Positions 1 to 11,784 are shown, counted from the first letter of the stretch. The stretch: 64,000 bases of DNA from Chiridota heheva (GCA_020152595.1 JAIGNY010000327.1:2135001-2199000); one strand, 5' to 3'. The notes: a model not told the origin generated them from the letters alone. Numbers and translations: made by a program.

Positions 1-145
1 TCTAGAATTTTTAGAAAGAAAGGAAAGATAAAAAAAACACCCAAAATGATTTTAGTTAAATGACCCCTGAAAACTGCAGCAAAAAATTATGATGCTGTAG
101 TCACAGTTGGACTCCAACCTGGTATGCTCGCGTGCTGGCATACAT
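1..145 (-). repeat. tRNA-derived SINE copy, cut by window edge
   Basis: This stretch is the reverse complement of 9625-9780 at high similarity. The shared parts include the segment reading ATGACCCCTGAAAACTGCAG and the block before it. The other copy has a perfect pol III B box; here the same site (about 109-120) has decayed by a C-to-G change. It probably continues beyond base 1. Calling it a tRNA-headed SINE is inference from the B box in the sister copy. Confidence 0.55.
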
Positions 146-1469
146 TCTTGCATTATTACATATTTTGTACATAAAAAAAAGTGATCACTCTTCTTGCCTT
201 AGTACTTTTCTTTTAATTAAAAAACCTTGCTATTTGATAGCCTTAAGGCTGTTACACACTGAAAGTGACGTGGCGAGCGATATTTTAGATAATCATACAG
301 GAAACAAATATTATGAGATGCTTTGACTTTTTGCTCACACGCGATAAAGTTAACACTTGAAGCTTTCTGATAATACTGTAAAATTTGCTAGAAATACTTT
401 TTTTTAAACTGTGGAGAAATTTGCTTTAGTGGGGTGCGATTTTCTGTTGCAACCCAATTTTTCTTTAATGGGCATAGAAATGCCCTTTCAATCAATTTTC
501 AGTTCTTTTCTGAATAGTCATGCGATGATGATCCGTATTCTTCTCTGAAAGGTTTTATTTAATTTTGTTTAAAAATTCGCTCACCGCGTTGCGTTCGGTA
601 AGTCACGGCCTTTACTCTCAGAAATGAACATTTTGCAGAATAAAAAGTTCTGCATTTTCTCAGAAGTGTAAGATATCATAGTATTGCAAGTAAAACAGTA
701 AGTATTTCCCTTACTGTGTTTTGACCTTGAACATCAACCATATCTCCTTAAAAAAGACAAATCCTTTGTTAAAAAATCTTAATATTTATATACCATGTGG
801 AACTGTGAGAGCTTGTATTTGAGAACAATATTTGTGTTTTGAGATGGTCTTTATTTATACCTGGTTCTTTAGAGTTTTATTTACATACCTCTATATATGA
901 CCAACAAGGGAGACATTCTTAAGACTGTATTGCTTTGTTATAGCACATTCTCACACACAAAGAGAGATACCATCTGCATAGCTTTCATTTCATCCCCAGA
1001 CTGCTTTGTGGTTTGAAAAAACCACAGAAAGAGAACCTATGTGATTAATTCTGTCTGATGGGAGATTACCCTAACCACAATGTGTGTTGTGTTATCAAAA
1101 GTGGGGTTTCCCAATATTACCTTGTTTGGTGGTTTGCTTATTGATTGGGATGGTCTTCCTATATTGTCCACCTAGTTTACAGTGGACATGAACTTGATCT
1201 CATTTTGCTAGGTATTCTGTGAGTGCATTCTAAACAAAGAACCCTCATGCATTTAAATAGTTTTTAGTGTGAAGGTTATTGTCATGCTGGAAGGTACCAT
1301 GAAAAAACATGCTTCTTTGTCTGTTGACAAGAATATACTTAGTGTTTAAGGCCATTCGTGCATGTAATCCTGCTAATTCTGCTGGTAACATGGTATAAAA
1401 CATTATTTAGAGCAGAAACCAAATTTATTTTGGCTTGAAATGACCAAGATTTTTGTCGGTCACCTAATT
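146..1469. other. Intronic sequence, nothing recognised
   Basis: AT-rich sequence without a coding signal. The only open frames are short and lack codon bias or protein-like composition. It lies upstream of the two CPEB exons and is taken as intron because no other gene is evident. Confidence 0.5.
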
Positions 1470-1960
1470 GTCCTTGCTTTTTAGTTCAGATGGGATGTGT
1501 GTGTATGTTTGTGATGGTCAGCATGTCATATGTGGTACACAGATAGCCCATGGTCTGTAGATGTGCCCTACTGTTTTTGAAGGTGATGTCATTGATATTA
1601 ATGAGTAAGGCGGAGCTTAATGTAAAAATCCTGAAACATTCATATTTTAACAACTGCGTGTCTGTTTTGTTTCATGTGTGGGATAATTATGATGTTAGTA
1701 CATATTCATGATGTAAAAACCTTTGAATTTCATTAATATGTGTAGTGGGTGGGGCTTAATATGATTTTGCGTAAAAGAGCTTGTAAACACGGTATCTCAA
1801 GAACTGTAAACTGGATTCATGTCATATTTGGTACACAAATAGCCCATGATGCATTATATTGTTTTTGGTGGTGATATCATGCTCACCAATAAGTGGGCAG
1901 GGCTTAAAGGAAATATTTTGAAAAAGTGATAAATGAGCAAGTGAATGTCTGTTTGTATCA
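1470..1960 (+). repeat. R1 dispersed repeat, first segment
   Basis: Matches the reverse complement of about 50680-51170 over nearly its full length. Shared words include GGTACACAGATAGCCCATG, GATAAATGAGCAAGTG and the GTGGGNGGGGCTTA box. R1 units carry, in order, a TGTGTACC box, an ATGTCAT box, a GTGGGCGGGGCTTA box and a GATAAATGAGC box. The copy is interrupted near 1950 by other sequence and resumes at about 3536 and 4755. Confidence 0.75.
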
Positions 1961-3535
1961 TCTTTAACATTGCACGGTACTGGGGAAAATGAGCAACGTT
2001 AGTAATGACGCAAATGGTACCAGTAATACCGAAGTACCAGTATTTTTGCAGGTGACTACCAAAAGTGGCAAATATGTAATTCAACTTTAAGTACCATGGA
2101 ATTGTACACCGAAAGAAATTCCCACATTGCAGCTTGTACACTACAGTAGCAATGATCGGCGAAGTCAATGAAACATTTGAAGACTCACCCTAAATGAGGT
2201 TAAAAACATAAGCAAATGGATGGATTACTGAAATTCCACATCCAAATGGCAAAGTATCTCCCAGATTTGAAATTCTAAGCCATCAAAGGGCCGAAATGAA
2301 AGTATAGAAGAGCTTCAAAATGGCATCCAGAGCACATTTTATTTTGCTGTAACATTGCACAATACTGGTCTATGGGCCAGTGTTGGTATATTAGTTGGTA
2401 TATTTGAATTCAAGTTGATTACAGTTTGGCTTTGATACTGTGGCTTAATTTTACTTTTTACCAAATTGATTTGGCTTTTTTCTGCTTGGAGCGATCTTGA
2501 CATTAGTTCTTTGTTCAAGTTTTGTTTGGAAAAAAATAGTTGCTGATTGTGAGGAGAATTTTCATTATGTGACTTTAAGATTATTATTTTTAAGGTAAAT
2601 GTGACATGATGGGGAAGGGGATAATTTTCTTTTTTTTAACCTGCCCTTTCGTTTCAAAAGGAAAGATTTACACTCAAAATGTTCAATGCTGTTGTGGATT
2701 TGCAACATTTATTTATTGACTGATGCGATTGTCAGACGAAAGTGAATGCAGCTTTCTTTTCAAAAAAATTTAAATATATTCTTATGAAATTTTCTTGTTA
2801 CGATAGTACTAATAATACAGGCAAATTTTATGACGGTTGGACTTTTAACCTTACTGTACTACATGTAGGCCTATATTGCATATTCGTGAAACTAATAGTG
2901 CACCACAACTAGGCCAGCTGTTACTGAAAGTTCAAGGAATAGCGGGAATATTTACAAACTTTGCAAGTTTTGCAACCATGTCTTCCATAAATATTATGTT
3001 CTTATGAAATTTTGAGGTGATGTACCATGTTCAAATAAATATTTATTTCTAAAAAAACAATATTTTTGCTGATTTTTTAAGTGATTTAAAGGTATCTTTT
3101 AAAACTTTTTCTTGCAAATACCGGTACTGACGGTACTCGGTGGTACTTCGGTACTTTTTATTTGGTAGTATTGACCGTACCGGCACCGTAAGTACCGGCA
3201 CCGTAAATACCGGCACCGTAAGTACCGGCACCGTAAGTACCGGCACCGTAAGTACCGGCACCGTAAGTACCGGCACCGTAAGTACCGGCACCGTAAGTAC
3301 CGGCACCGTAAGTACCGGCACCGTAAGTACCGGTACTTTTCTTAGTAACGGTATACCATGCAACGTTGGTCATATTGGGCATAATAATTGTGTTGGTTAT
3401 TGTGTACATAGCATAGCAAGGTTCAAAGTCCCAAAAGCATCTAGTGTTGAACATTATATCAACACAGCCACGGCCTTTGATAACCAGTTGTGAACTCACT
3501 GGTTACAGACCCACCGGGATGTTTATGTTATCAGC
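1961..3535. mobile_element. Insertion interrupting R1 (unclassified)
   Basis: The uninterrupted R1 copy at 50160-51170 has no counterpart for most of this 1.6-kb stretch, so it is an insertion or several nested ones. It begins near a CGGTACTGG word. It holds the 15-bp minisatellite at 3181-3330, whose units also contain GGTAC words. R1-like words (GTTGGTTATTGTGTACAT) reappear near 3390, so the boundaries are uncertain. No transposase coding was seen. Confidence 0.4.
3181..3330. repeat. 15-bp minisatellite, 10 units
   Basis: Ten near-perfect copies of CGGCACCGTAAGTAC. Only one unit differs visibly (AAATAC for AAGTAC). Because 15 is a multiple of 3 and no stop occurs in the unit, several frames stay open on both strands, giving spurious proteins of repeated five-residue blocks. 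The unit is GC-richer than its surroundings and has CpG in every copy. Confidence 0.93.
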
Positions 3536-3630
3536 AGATGTCATTAATATGCATGGTTGGATGTGGCCTAATTTGAAAGTGCTAAACGATGTAAACACCA
3601 TATTGTACCCCAAGAATTATACATCAGATT
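3536..3630 (+). repeat. R1 dispersed repeat, second segment
   Basis: Contains GATGTCATTAATATGCAT followed by a degraded GGCTTAATGTGAGAGTGC box and GTAAACACCATA. This matches the reverse complement of about 50540-50630 in the intact R1 copy. It is bounded on both sides by insertions, so it is a short island of R1 between mobile sequences. Confidence 0.6.
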
Positions 3631-3651
3631 GATGCTATATCAGGTACCAGT

Positions 3652-4754
3652 CTTGGAAAAATACAAAAAAAAAGTTTCTTGCCAGCCTCTTATACAGCTT
3701 GGTGAGTAAATTCGATGAAATCAGTATTTCCACTCGCCAAGTATTTTCAACTACTCACCAACACTTTCAGCTAAAATTTGACAATTTTTGCGAACTAGCA
3801 TACCTCTGTATTGCCTTTTTCCTGGGCCTGACTTCATGACCGCACTCAGGCAAAAAAACATAGCAAGACTATACATGTGCACAATAAAATAAAGTAGGTG
3901 GTTAAAAAAACAAATTAAATCAACATACACAAACTTACTTGGATTTTTAATTAATTTCAGGCCTTCAGGAAAAACGAGTAGACCCCTATGGAAAAAAAGG
4001 TTACTCTCTATGCCTGTCGCGGCTCCAGCCCGTTTATATACAGTGTGCATATCTGTACTGTATGTTGTTCATACTGGTCCGATATCAGTGGCAGCTCAGT
4101 AAATTTGTTTCTGGAACAGTTTGGAAAGTACAGTATTCTATGCACAATGAGAGCTCCGAAGCTCCACCCACTTAAAGAAATAAGATAGCGTTAGAGATAG
4201 CGAGTCTAAAACTGTCCATTTTGTCAAGCAAAGACATTACTTGGAAGGATATAGCGCTCCCACCCATATTGACTCTAACGCATTTCTTGCAAGCTACGTG
4301 AGCCAATCAGATTTATCTGTGAAGCTGGGTCACGTGGTAACTTGCTGAAAACAATGAGATAATACACAATTTCCACAGGTATGTCCGTTGCCTTCATACC
4401 ATACACGTCCGTTGCCTTCATACCATACATGTCCTTTGCCTTCATACCATACCATTCACTGGGTGTTTTGGGCAATGAAGTTGACAGATATCGGCCAATT
4501 ATTGATTTATGTTTTGGATTTTAATGGAAATATCACTTGTGTTTTTGTGTGTGTGAAGGTATTTTTAGTAGAGAAAAATTCGAGAAGATATTGTAAGTAT
4601 GTTACTCGAAATAAAACAATTTATCAAAGCAAGATTTTACTCGCCATGGCTTTATTACTGTAAGTGCGGCGAGTAACACAGTATATTAAGATATTTTTAC
4701 TCTCCACAATTTGTTTTACTCGCCCATTGTGAGTAGGTGCGTGATTTTTCCAAG
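3652..4754. mobile_element. 1.1-kb element with CTTGGAAAAAT inverted ends
   Basis: The left end CTTGGAAAAAT (3652-3662) is the exact reverse complement of ATTTTTCCAAG (4744-4754). The intact R1 copy near 50510-50540 lacks this sequence, which supports an insertion. Repeated ACTCGCC and ACTCACC words lie inside near both ends. No clear target duplication was found. No transposase is present, so it would be non-autonomous. Confidence 0.5.
4289..4345. promoter_or_regulatory. Imperfect hairpin with CCAAT and E-box
   Basis: GCAAGCTACGTGA (4289-4301) and TCACGTGGTAACTTGC (4330-4345) form an imperfect inverted repeat. Inside are CCAATCAG (4303-4310) and a CACGTG E-box. It lies within the 1.1-kb inserted element, so it may be a remnant of that element's own promoter or of an older inverted-repeat element. 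A regulatory role is only suggested by motif content. Confidence 0.25.
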
Positions 4755-5115
4755 CCTGTTTGGTACACAGATGGGTCATGGTCTGTACATGTCTTCTAAT
4801 GTTGTTTAGTGATTTTATGAATATAAATGAGTAGGCGGGGCTCACTGACAAATAGAAATAGGATAAATGAGCAACCGGTTTTGCATCATACTTGCTATGA
4901 TAGTATTGTTGATTATGTGCAAATGCTAATGTTGTCAACATTTTTATTGATCTGATGGTAGGTGTGGCTTATGAATAGATATCCTGGAACAAATATTTTA
5001 TGATATGCAATGATATGACAGTAAATACACATTTTGCAAATCAATCAGCTTCTGAAAAAGAAGCATCAGAACCACAAAACCTTTTGGTTCTGGGTTAGGA
5101 ACTTTTTCCACACAC
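4755..5115 (+). repeat. R1 dispersed repeat, third segment
   Basis: Matches the reverse complement of about 50165-50535. Shared words include GGTACACAGATGGGTCATGG, GCAAATGCTAATGTTGTCAA, TGATATGCAATGA and AACCACAAAACCTTTTGG. It completes the R1 copy begun at 1470. Confidence 0.75.
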
Positions 5116-5456
5116 CCATCCCATCACAATTATATTAGTTTACATATGTGTAAGTATGTGTAGGTATGATACACATTTTGAGCAGCTTTGTAAGTTTATA
5201 TTGATGAATTCCCTGTGGTAGGCCCAAGTCATTATAAAATATAAGTCAATGCCGACATGTGACAAGTAAATTATTAAAGTATACACCTTTAATATGCCCA
5301 TTAATTGTTAATTATTGTATCTGTCAAATGGTGAAAAAGGAGATCTACAAAGTAATGTTAAAGAATTGTGTTTTCTTCAAATTTTATTTAAGGAAGAGGG
5401 AGTTAATGGTTACATTTTGTCATTTTAGTTTGTAAATATTTAGGATGCAGTTTTGG

Positions 5457-7961
5457 TTAAGCTTGGGCGATATATATATATCGATATTGACCCATATCAA
5501 TAGCATTGTGTGAGATCCCGGTAGTCCCGTAGGTCCTGGTATCCTGATTCTGGTATTGCGCAGTCCGACCACACAAGGATTCATAACAACAATTAAAAGA
5601 AATATTTAAGTAAATATATGTCAAAAAATCATGTTTTGTGTCTTCTTTTTAATCTTTTTATGAAAAACAACTTTAAATTGAATTCAAGTCAATTTTGACA
5701 TTTTACAAGCATCCAAGTAGTCAGTTATAACTGTAACAATCATAAAAAAACTTTAGATACCAAATTTCAATATTCTCTTGACTATTAGCAAGTTCTTATC
5801 TATAGAAGGTTATACGACACATTCTTTCAACAATCAAAACCCTCAAATAGTAAAATTTTATATTGGCTTTTTGAAGCCACAAGCAAATTCACATGTCAGC
5901 ATCAACACATGAGGCCACTAACAGTTATAACACTAGGCCAACAAGAATTCACATGGTATGTAATACCTTTCAAAATGCTTCAAAAATACCTCAGGTCAAA
6001 AATAATTAAGAAAATGGAGCTCCATCTTTATTAAAAAATTGCCTTGAAAGTAACAAAAAGTGTTGTCTGAACTGACATATTCAAGTATGAAAAGATAGGC
6101 GATAGAATCAAAGTTCTAACTAGATTTAAGTAACTAAAACTGGGGGCGACATTTTGAAATAATTACAGTATACACACATCAGGTAAATTTTTACCAGTGA
6201 CATTCTGAAGTTCTTCCCTGGGTTGTGATTTTAGGGAGCATTCTTTGGGAATTAATTTAAAGTTACAGGGGTTTCAGATAGAATTGAGTTCTTTATAGAC
6301 ATTTTAGAGGATTTTTGTGCTCTTTGTAAGTACTGTGTTATTTATCAGGGTGTTATCAAGACATTTAAATACATGTTTAGATGTGAATTTGGCCTTGTGT
6401 ACTAACAGTAACATAAGATAGTGAAAGTGGGCAGTAAGGAATATACATAAGGGAATCTTGGTAGTGGCAACACTACTGGTAGTGAGTAAGCAACACTACT
6501 GGTAGTACAAAACCGGGACTACCGCACAACGCTACATATTAATATGGTCGATAATGAGTTCAAGGGTCATATCAATGTATCGATATGAAGTTTTCCACCG
6601 ATCTGAAGTTTTCCACCCCATATTGTACTGTACATAAACTAATAATGAAGTTAACATGACTACCAAACATGCAACTTCTTGTAGCCACAAAAAGTTTATA
6701 ATTTGTAATAATATCAAAGGTGCAGGCAGTCAATAATATTAAGAGTTGATTATGTCATAAATATTTTAATAAATATTACCCAAAATTATGTTCTACACAC
6801 AAGAAATACTTAATTCCAGACATACCAAGTGCTCTGTATGTACAGGCCACTATGGACATTGTGCAATAATACAAGGTAATTTTCATTATTTGTAAAGGTT
6901 GAACAATTGCGATCAATGAGATTTTAAATCCCCAGATTAAACTTCCTGTCTGAATTCCTTAAAAGGAATATCGAATCCCCAAATTTATGTGGAAAAGCCC
7001 TTAATTGACACCTGAAAGGAGATTTTATCTTCAAAACTAAAAGGTTTCGTCCTCAAAACTAAAAGAAATTTGCCACTAATTTGTCTGTACACACATCAGA
7101 CTTTCTGTACAGTATTCATCAAAAGTACAAACAGTGTAGATTTCTGAGTCCGATTTTCAGTAGCAGAGGACATTTTCTATTTTTATTAATTGACTTCTGA
7201 ATGTCCAGCTTTTGAAAAAACAAAAAAAAAGTACAAAAATGACGACCTTTGAGTAGGAAATTCAAAAGTAGCAAGTGGGACCTGGCATTTAAAATTGTCC
7301 CATTTTCATTAACAAAAAAACTACTGTGTGTTTCTTAATAAATGCGCGGGGGGCATTACATTTTGACAAATGCGGGGTGGGAGATATTTGAGGTTAAATA
7401 TAAAATGTACTTACGGTGTACATAGCAAGTTCAACTCTTTTGACTATTTTTTGAGTAGATTTACAGTTTTTAAACGAGTTTTGACTGAAGTCTAGTGTTA
7501 AATCCCACTGTCACATTGTAATTAATATTATGATATTACCAATCAATTTATGTGTGACCTTACAATTGTCACTGCACAAAAATATGGGGGCGTTTATTAG
7601 GGTTGGGGCGTTTTTTTAGGGAATATACCAGTTCCACAAAAATAGTGAAAACATGATATGTTCAAACTTATGGAATTTCAATGTTTCTGTGATATATTTT
7701 TTGAGAAAGAGAAAATGTGAAAATGTAAAAAATGATTCCTTTTAGAATAATGGGTGTTTATTTGAGATTTATGTACAATGTACATATTTACTTAAAAATT
7801 AGCACTTTACAATTTTTGTTCTCGGCAAGATTACCTGGTACAAAACAGTTATATCATTTCAATATGAAGTCATGCAATTTGCATATATTGATATTTCGAT
7901 ATTATTAATATATTTCTAGCAACATATCAATATTGTCTGAAGGTGAATATCGCCCAAGCTA
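5457..7961. mobile_element. hAT-like non-autonomous element (outer)
   Basis: Terminal inverted repeats AGCTTGGGCGATAT (5460-5473) and its exact reverse complement (7947-7960). They are flanked by an 8-bp direct duplication AGTTTTGG at 5449-5456 and 7962-7969. An 8-bp duplication with GGGCGATAT-type ends is typical of hAT elements; the superfamily assignment is inference from those features. Without the inner insertion and its duplication the element would be about 1.46 kb. No long open frame or transposase motif is present. Confidence 0.75.
5501..6534. mobile_element. hAT-like element nested in the outer one
   Basis: The left end TAGCATTGTGTG and the right end (reverse complement TAGCGTTGTGCG) form an inverted repeat. 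Both continue into GTAGTCCCG after a short gap on the left. It is flanked by CATATCAA (5493-5500) and CATATTAA (6535-6542), an 8-bp target duplication with one mismatch. This fits a second, younger hAT-type insertion into the outer element. It is 1034 bp and non-coding. Confidence 0.65.
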
Positions 7962-7969
7962 AGTTTTGG

Positions 7970-9036
7970 CAATAAATTGACTCTTTTCTTCATCAAACAA
8001 TCAGTACTTGTCCCTTTGGCCCCAAACAACATACCAATTATTTTGATTGCTTTGCATGGTTATTAACACGAGGAAAGTGTTCCTGCTGTAATCAGATAAT
8101 TTCCAACTGATCCTGGATTGTTTTAAGTGAGGCCTATAAGTCTTGTTTGAAACAATGCAATATATCCTGTAATTAAGGTACTGAAATAAATTTAGTGGGA
8201 ACACTTGGTTAGGTACTCTTATCAGAAATAGACAACCTCTCTCCTGTTCATATAAGTATCACTCTCTTTGTTTGCCCCATAGGCCCTAGCGCCCCATTAA
8301 CCTATGACACAGTTAGGTATAAGAGTAGATTTATTTGTTTTCCCCATTTATTGTTCCCATAAGCTTCAACTCAATTAAGATCGTTGTTAGAAATGTTATT
8401 CCGAACCGAACCAGAGCAAGCAAAGCAGTTAGTTTCTTGTACCAGAGTTCAATCTACCCATGCAGCACTATTAGGTTTATTCCCAACTTGAAATCACCAT
8501 ATACAGCCATGAGCATTTCTTCAATATTTACATTATACAGTATAGTGTGTACTGTTTTCTCAGCATTGAGTGAAAGTGCATATACTTTTCTTATCTGAAG
8601 TGAGGCCTTGTCACTGAGTGTCAATTTTAGCAGCTGGGTGTGAATTTCTGCTGCATTCATTATTTTGTAATTTGAAATTTTTTACGTACTTCCGTGCATT
8701 CCAAGAGGGTGTGTACCTTTTTAATTATGGTTTGATATTGTAAATTATGAATATGAAGATTTATTTGAATTTCTTTCATACAAAGTACAAACATTTTCAT
8801 TAATCGTCTGTGAATGTCTATATAAGTGTTTTTCTTTGCTTGTTTAAAGGAAAGCTTTAATTGAGTCTATAGTCTTATATTTGAGAGCAAAGCATTGTAG
8901 ATCTATAGTCTTATATTTGAGAGCATAGCGTTGTAGAATTTAAAGTTATACTGTAGTTCCAAGTTTGTGGCTATTCCATACAAAAATTTATGATGTATGA
9001 AAGCCCAATCAGCTTCAAATTTTTCTGTGGTCACCT
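7970..9036. other. Intronic sequence with a 36-bp tandem pair
   Basis: No gene signal. At 8866-8937 a 36-bp unit beginning TCTATAGTCTTATATTTGAG occurs twice in tandem with two or three differences. Nothing else was recognised. Confidence 0.5.
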
Positions 9037-10095
9037 TAACCCTTACTCTACCATGCAGCGATATTATCACCATTTTCAAACCACTGTTTTCTTAAAATAA
9101 AATGAGGACTCTACCAAAGTCCTATGGAATAATTTTGGTATCATTTTAAAGTATTGGATATTTCCTTCATAAAATGTAGCTTTTTTTTTATAGGGGTCAT
9201 ATTACAGAATTTTGAGAAAAATTTGCTTAAAAAAGGGGTAAACTCAAAATTGTTAAAAATTGGCAAAAATGTATTTTTTTTTCCCCTTTTAAATCTTACA
9301 ATAACTTCAAAATCAAACATGCATATCCTAAGGCATGACATTATTGATTTCTGGTCTAATTTTCATAATCCTTACCTGCAATCTTTTGTTTTGGAACAAT
9401 TTGTTCAAAATTTCATAAGATTCTGCTAATTTTGACCCGTTTTTTCCCCTCAAAAACTTAAAAATTGTGTACCAAAATCGTACATCACACAAGCTTTGTT
9501 GAACCGCCGTTTGAAAGTGCTTGCAATTTCCTATCATTTGATATATAAATACAGGCATACCCCCTCTATTTGACCCTTTCTTGTAAGAAGTTAATTCCAC
9601 TACATCATTTTCAATGATCTTGTGGTGTATGAACGTGGCCAGCACGCGAGTACACCAGGTTCGAGTCCCACCGTGACAATGGCATAATCTTTTGCTGCAG
9701 TTTTCAGGGGTCATTTGACTTAAATCATTTTTGGTCGAAAATCAGTTTTTCATCTTACCTTTTTGAAAATTCTAGATTAGCATTATTGGAAAGGAAGTTT
9801 CATAAAGAATCTAAATATCTAACACAAATCTCTGTTTTCAATACAGACAAGAAGTTCTACTTGTGCAAAGATTGGCCATTTGTTGACCAAATTAAGCCAA
9901 AAATTGCTTAATTTGCATATTTTTGTTCAATATTTCCTACTTTGGCTTTCATTACTCAAAAAATAAATATCTTAGCTTCAATTCCAACCAAACTTGTAAT
10001 AAAGAAAATGAAAGGAATATTGTTAAAAATGCATATGAATTTTTTTTACGAAAATTGGGCTCGAATTTTTCAAGCCCTGGTAGAGTAAAGGTCGA
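9037..10095. mobile_element. TTAA-type inverted-repeat element X
   Basis: TTAACCCTTACTCTACCA at the left (9036-9053) and, reversed, TCGACCTTTACTCTACCA at the right (10078-10095) form an inverted repeat of about 14 bp. The left flank is TTAA; the right is TCGA, which could be a mutated TTAA. TTAA plus CCC-type ends are the hallmark of piggyBac elements, so this could be an old non-autonomous member. A SINE copy lies inside at 9625-9780. No transposase is seen. Confidence 0.4.
9625..9780 (+). repeat. tRNA-derived SINE copy
   Basis: Carries a perfect pol III B box GGTTCGAGTCC at 9658-9668. It is preceded by TGGTGTATGAACGTGGCCAG, which resembles a decayed tRNA D arm. Its reverse complement occurs at 1-145. 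The head resembles tRNAs with a TGGT..A..GG..AGCA D arm. It does not fold as an intact tRNA, so it is a SINE rather than a tRNA gene. Confidence 0.6.
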
Positions 10096-11086
10096 AGGAC
10101 TGGTGACATGTAGCAATTTTGGTATCAACTGATGTATTTTTTAATTGGAATAACTTTCTAAGACATATGTAGTTGAAAAATGTCTTAAGTCTTTTACAAT
10201 TTAGAAAAACCCTTTTTTGCCACTCATTCTATTTTTAAATTTTGTGACGTGTCAAGTTGGACAGTGATATCACTGATCTCTGACTGGCCGTATGTAGGCC
10301 TACACATACAATGTGTATATTGTGTATATTTATCAGCTTCTACTAAGCTGGAGTCCAGTTGTTGGTTATAAACTTTTAGCTTTCTTTTTGTGATTTCTAG
10401 GAAATAGGTTGCATGATGGTATAGCTTAGATGAAAAGGAGAAAGTTGTATGAATCAGTGCATGTACCGGATGAGACTGAGACGTACTAATTATTGCCATT
10501 TTGTATTCATAAGTTACTCTAAATCTGCGGTGTTGTGAAGGCGTTCGCAAAGGGTTTGTTGTAATACATGTACGTATCGGTCTGAAACTTCGCATTCACC
10601 AGACTCAGAGTGGCTAACTTCCCCTGGTAATATCTCAAATATTTATGGTTGGATTGCATCTTTAGGTATACTATGGGGGTCTATAATTATTGCATCTTCA
10701 GGTATACTATGGGGGTCTATAATGATTGCATAGTCAGGTATACTATGGGGGGTCTGTAATATCTCCGTCAAGTTCTCAAAAGAATCTTCAGTATTTGAGG
10801 TATCAGAGGAAGAAATTTCCCAACTTTTTGCTGACGACATTCTAGGTCTGTTATTACTTTGTATGCATTTACACAGGCAGTTCTGCTGAGGTCTACAACT
10901 TGAAGTGTCACATATTTAAATAAATTTACAGATGCCACAGAAAGTGGTTATTCTGAACTTCAAAATAATGCAATTTTCACACTTTTCCATGTATTATTTT
11001 GGAGAAATAAAAGATTTACTAAGTATTCAGTGAGTGTCACACATCAGTTTAAAGCAAACTTGCTTCCACATGTCACCAGTCCTTTA
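10095..11086. mobile_element. TTAA-type inverted-repeat element Y
   Basis: GGACTGGTGACATGT (10097-10111) is the exact reverse complement of ACATGTCACCAGTCC (11068-11082). Weaker similarity extends about 30 bp further inward, up to ACTGATGT words. The right flank is TTAA and the left is TCGA, shared with element X. The AGGA start matches the two other TTAA families in this window. It contains a 36-bp minisatellite and no coding sequence. Confidence 0.5.
10653..10760. repeat. 36-bp minisatellite, 3 units
   Basis: Three copies of a 36-bp unit beginning ATTGCATCTTCAGGTATACT, with a few substitutions and one extra G in the last. It lies inside element Y. On the minus strand the unit is open and gives a 12-residue repeated peptide, which I regard as spurious. 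Confidence 0.88.
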
Positions 11087-11220
11087 AATTTGGTTCCTAA
11101 AGTTCAATCATATGATGGACATATTTTGATATGTTGCTTGGAGGCATGTGAAAGATCTAAAAATAGTTCTTCTGCACCAAAGAATTGCTGTAACATAGAA
11201 TGAAAAGGCAATGGATAAAC

Positions 11221-11402
11221 TTCCTGTGCATTTTCATTTTCGTATGATAGAGGACTATTAAAGAAACAATACAAATCAGGCTGATATCTTGCTCTGTGTA
11301 GGAGTTATTGCATTTCAACGATTGTGTATCAAACATGATTTTTACAACCAATTGTTTCTATCATAGTCCTCTATCATATAGAAAAATGAAAATTCACAGG
11401 AA
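11221..11402. mobile_element. 182-bp hairpin MITE
   Basis: The first 47 bp (11221-11267) and last 49 bp (11354-11402) are imperfect inverted repeats sharing TTCCTGTG, ATTTTCATTTT, ATGATAGAGGACTAT and GAAAC blocks. More than half of the element is therefore terminal repeat. No transposase and no clear target duplication. The size and structure are those of a foldback MITE. Confidence 0.7.
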
Positions 11403-11784
11403 TTTTCATTTAAGGAAATAAATATAGGTTTGCCAATGATCATAACTGATAGCACTATAAAACACAGCATGTTACTGATTTTAATGGGGGATTCTGCTTT
11501 ACTGGTGGGTTTTCAATCAATTATGCTATGTGTAGACCTTAGAAGAGTCACACTTATTACATTACTAACATTGATATGTACATGTACATTACACATGCAC
11601 ATGACTCTTGTGGTGGGTATTTTGATTATCAAAAATTAATGGGGAAAAAAAGAATAAAGGAAGATGCAAACCTTTTATTAAGACATTAGCAAGACATGCA
11701 TGAACTAAAATGTGATGACAATGTTAAGATGATTTGTCCAACATTTTATTAACAGAAATGACCCCCTGCCCCCCCCCCTCTCAC

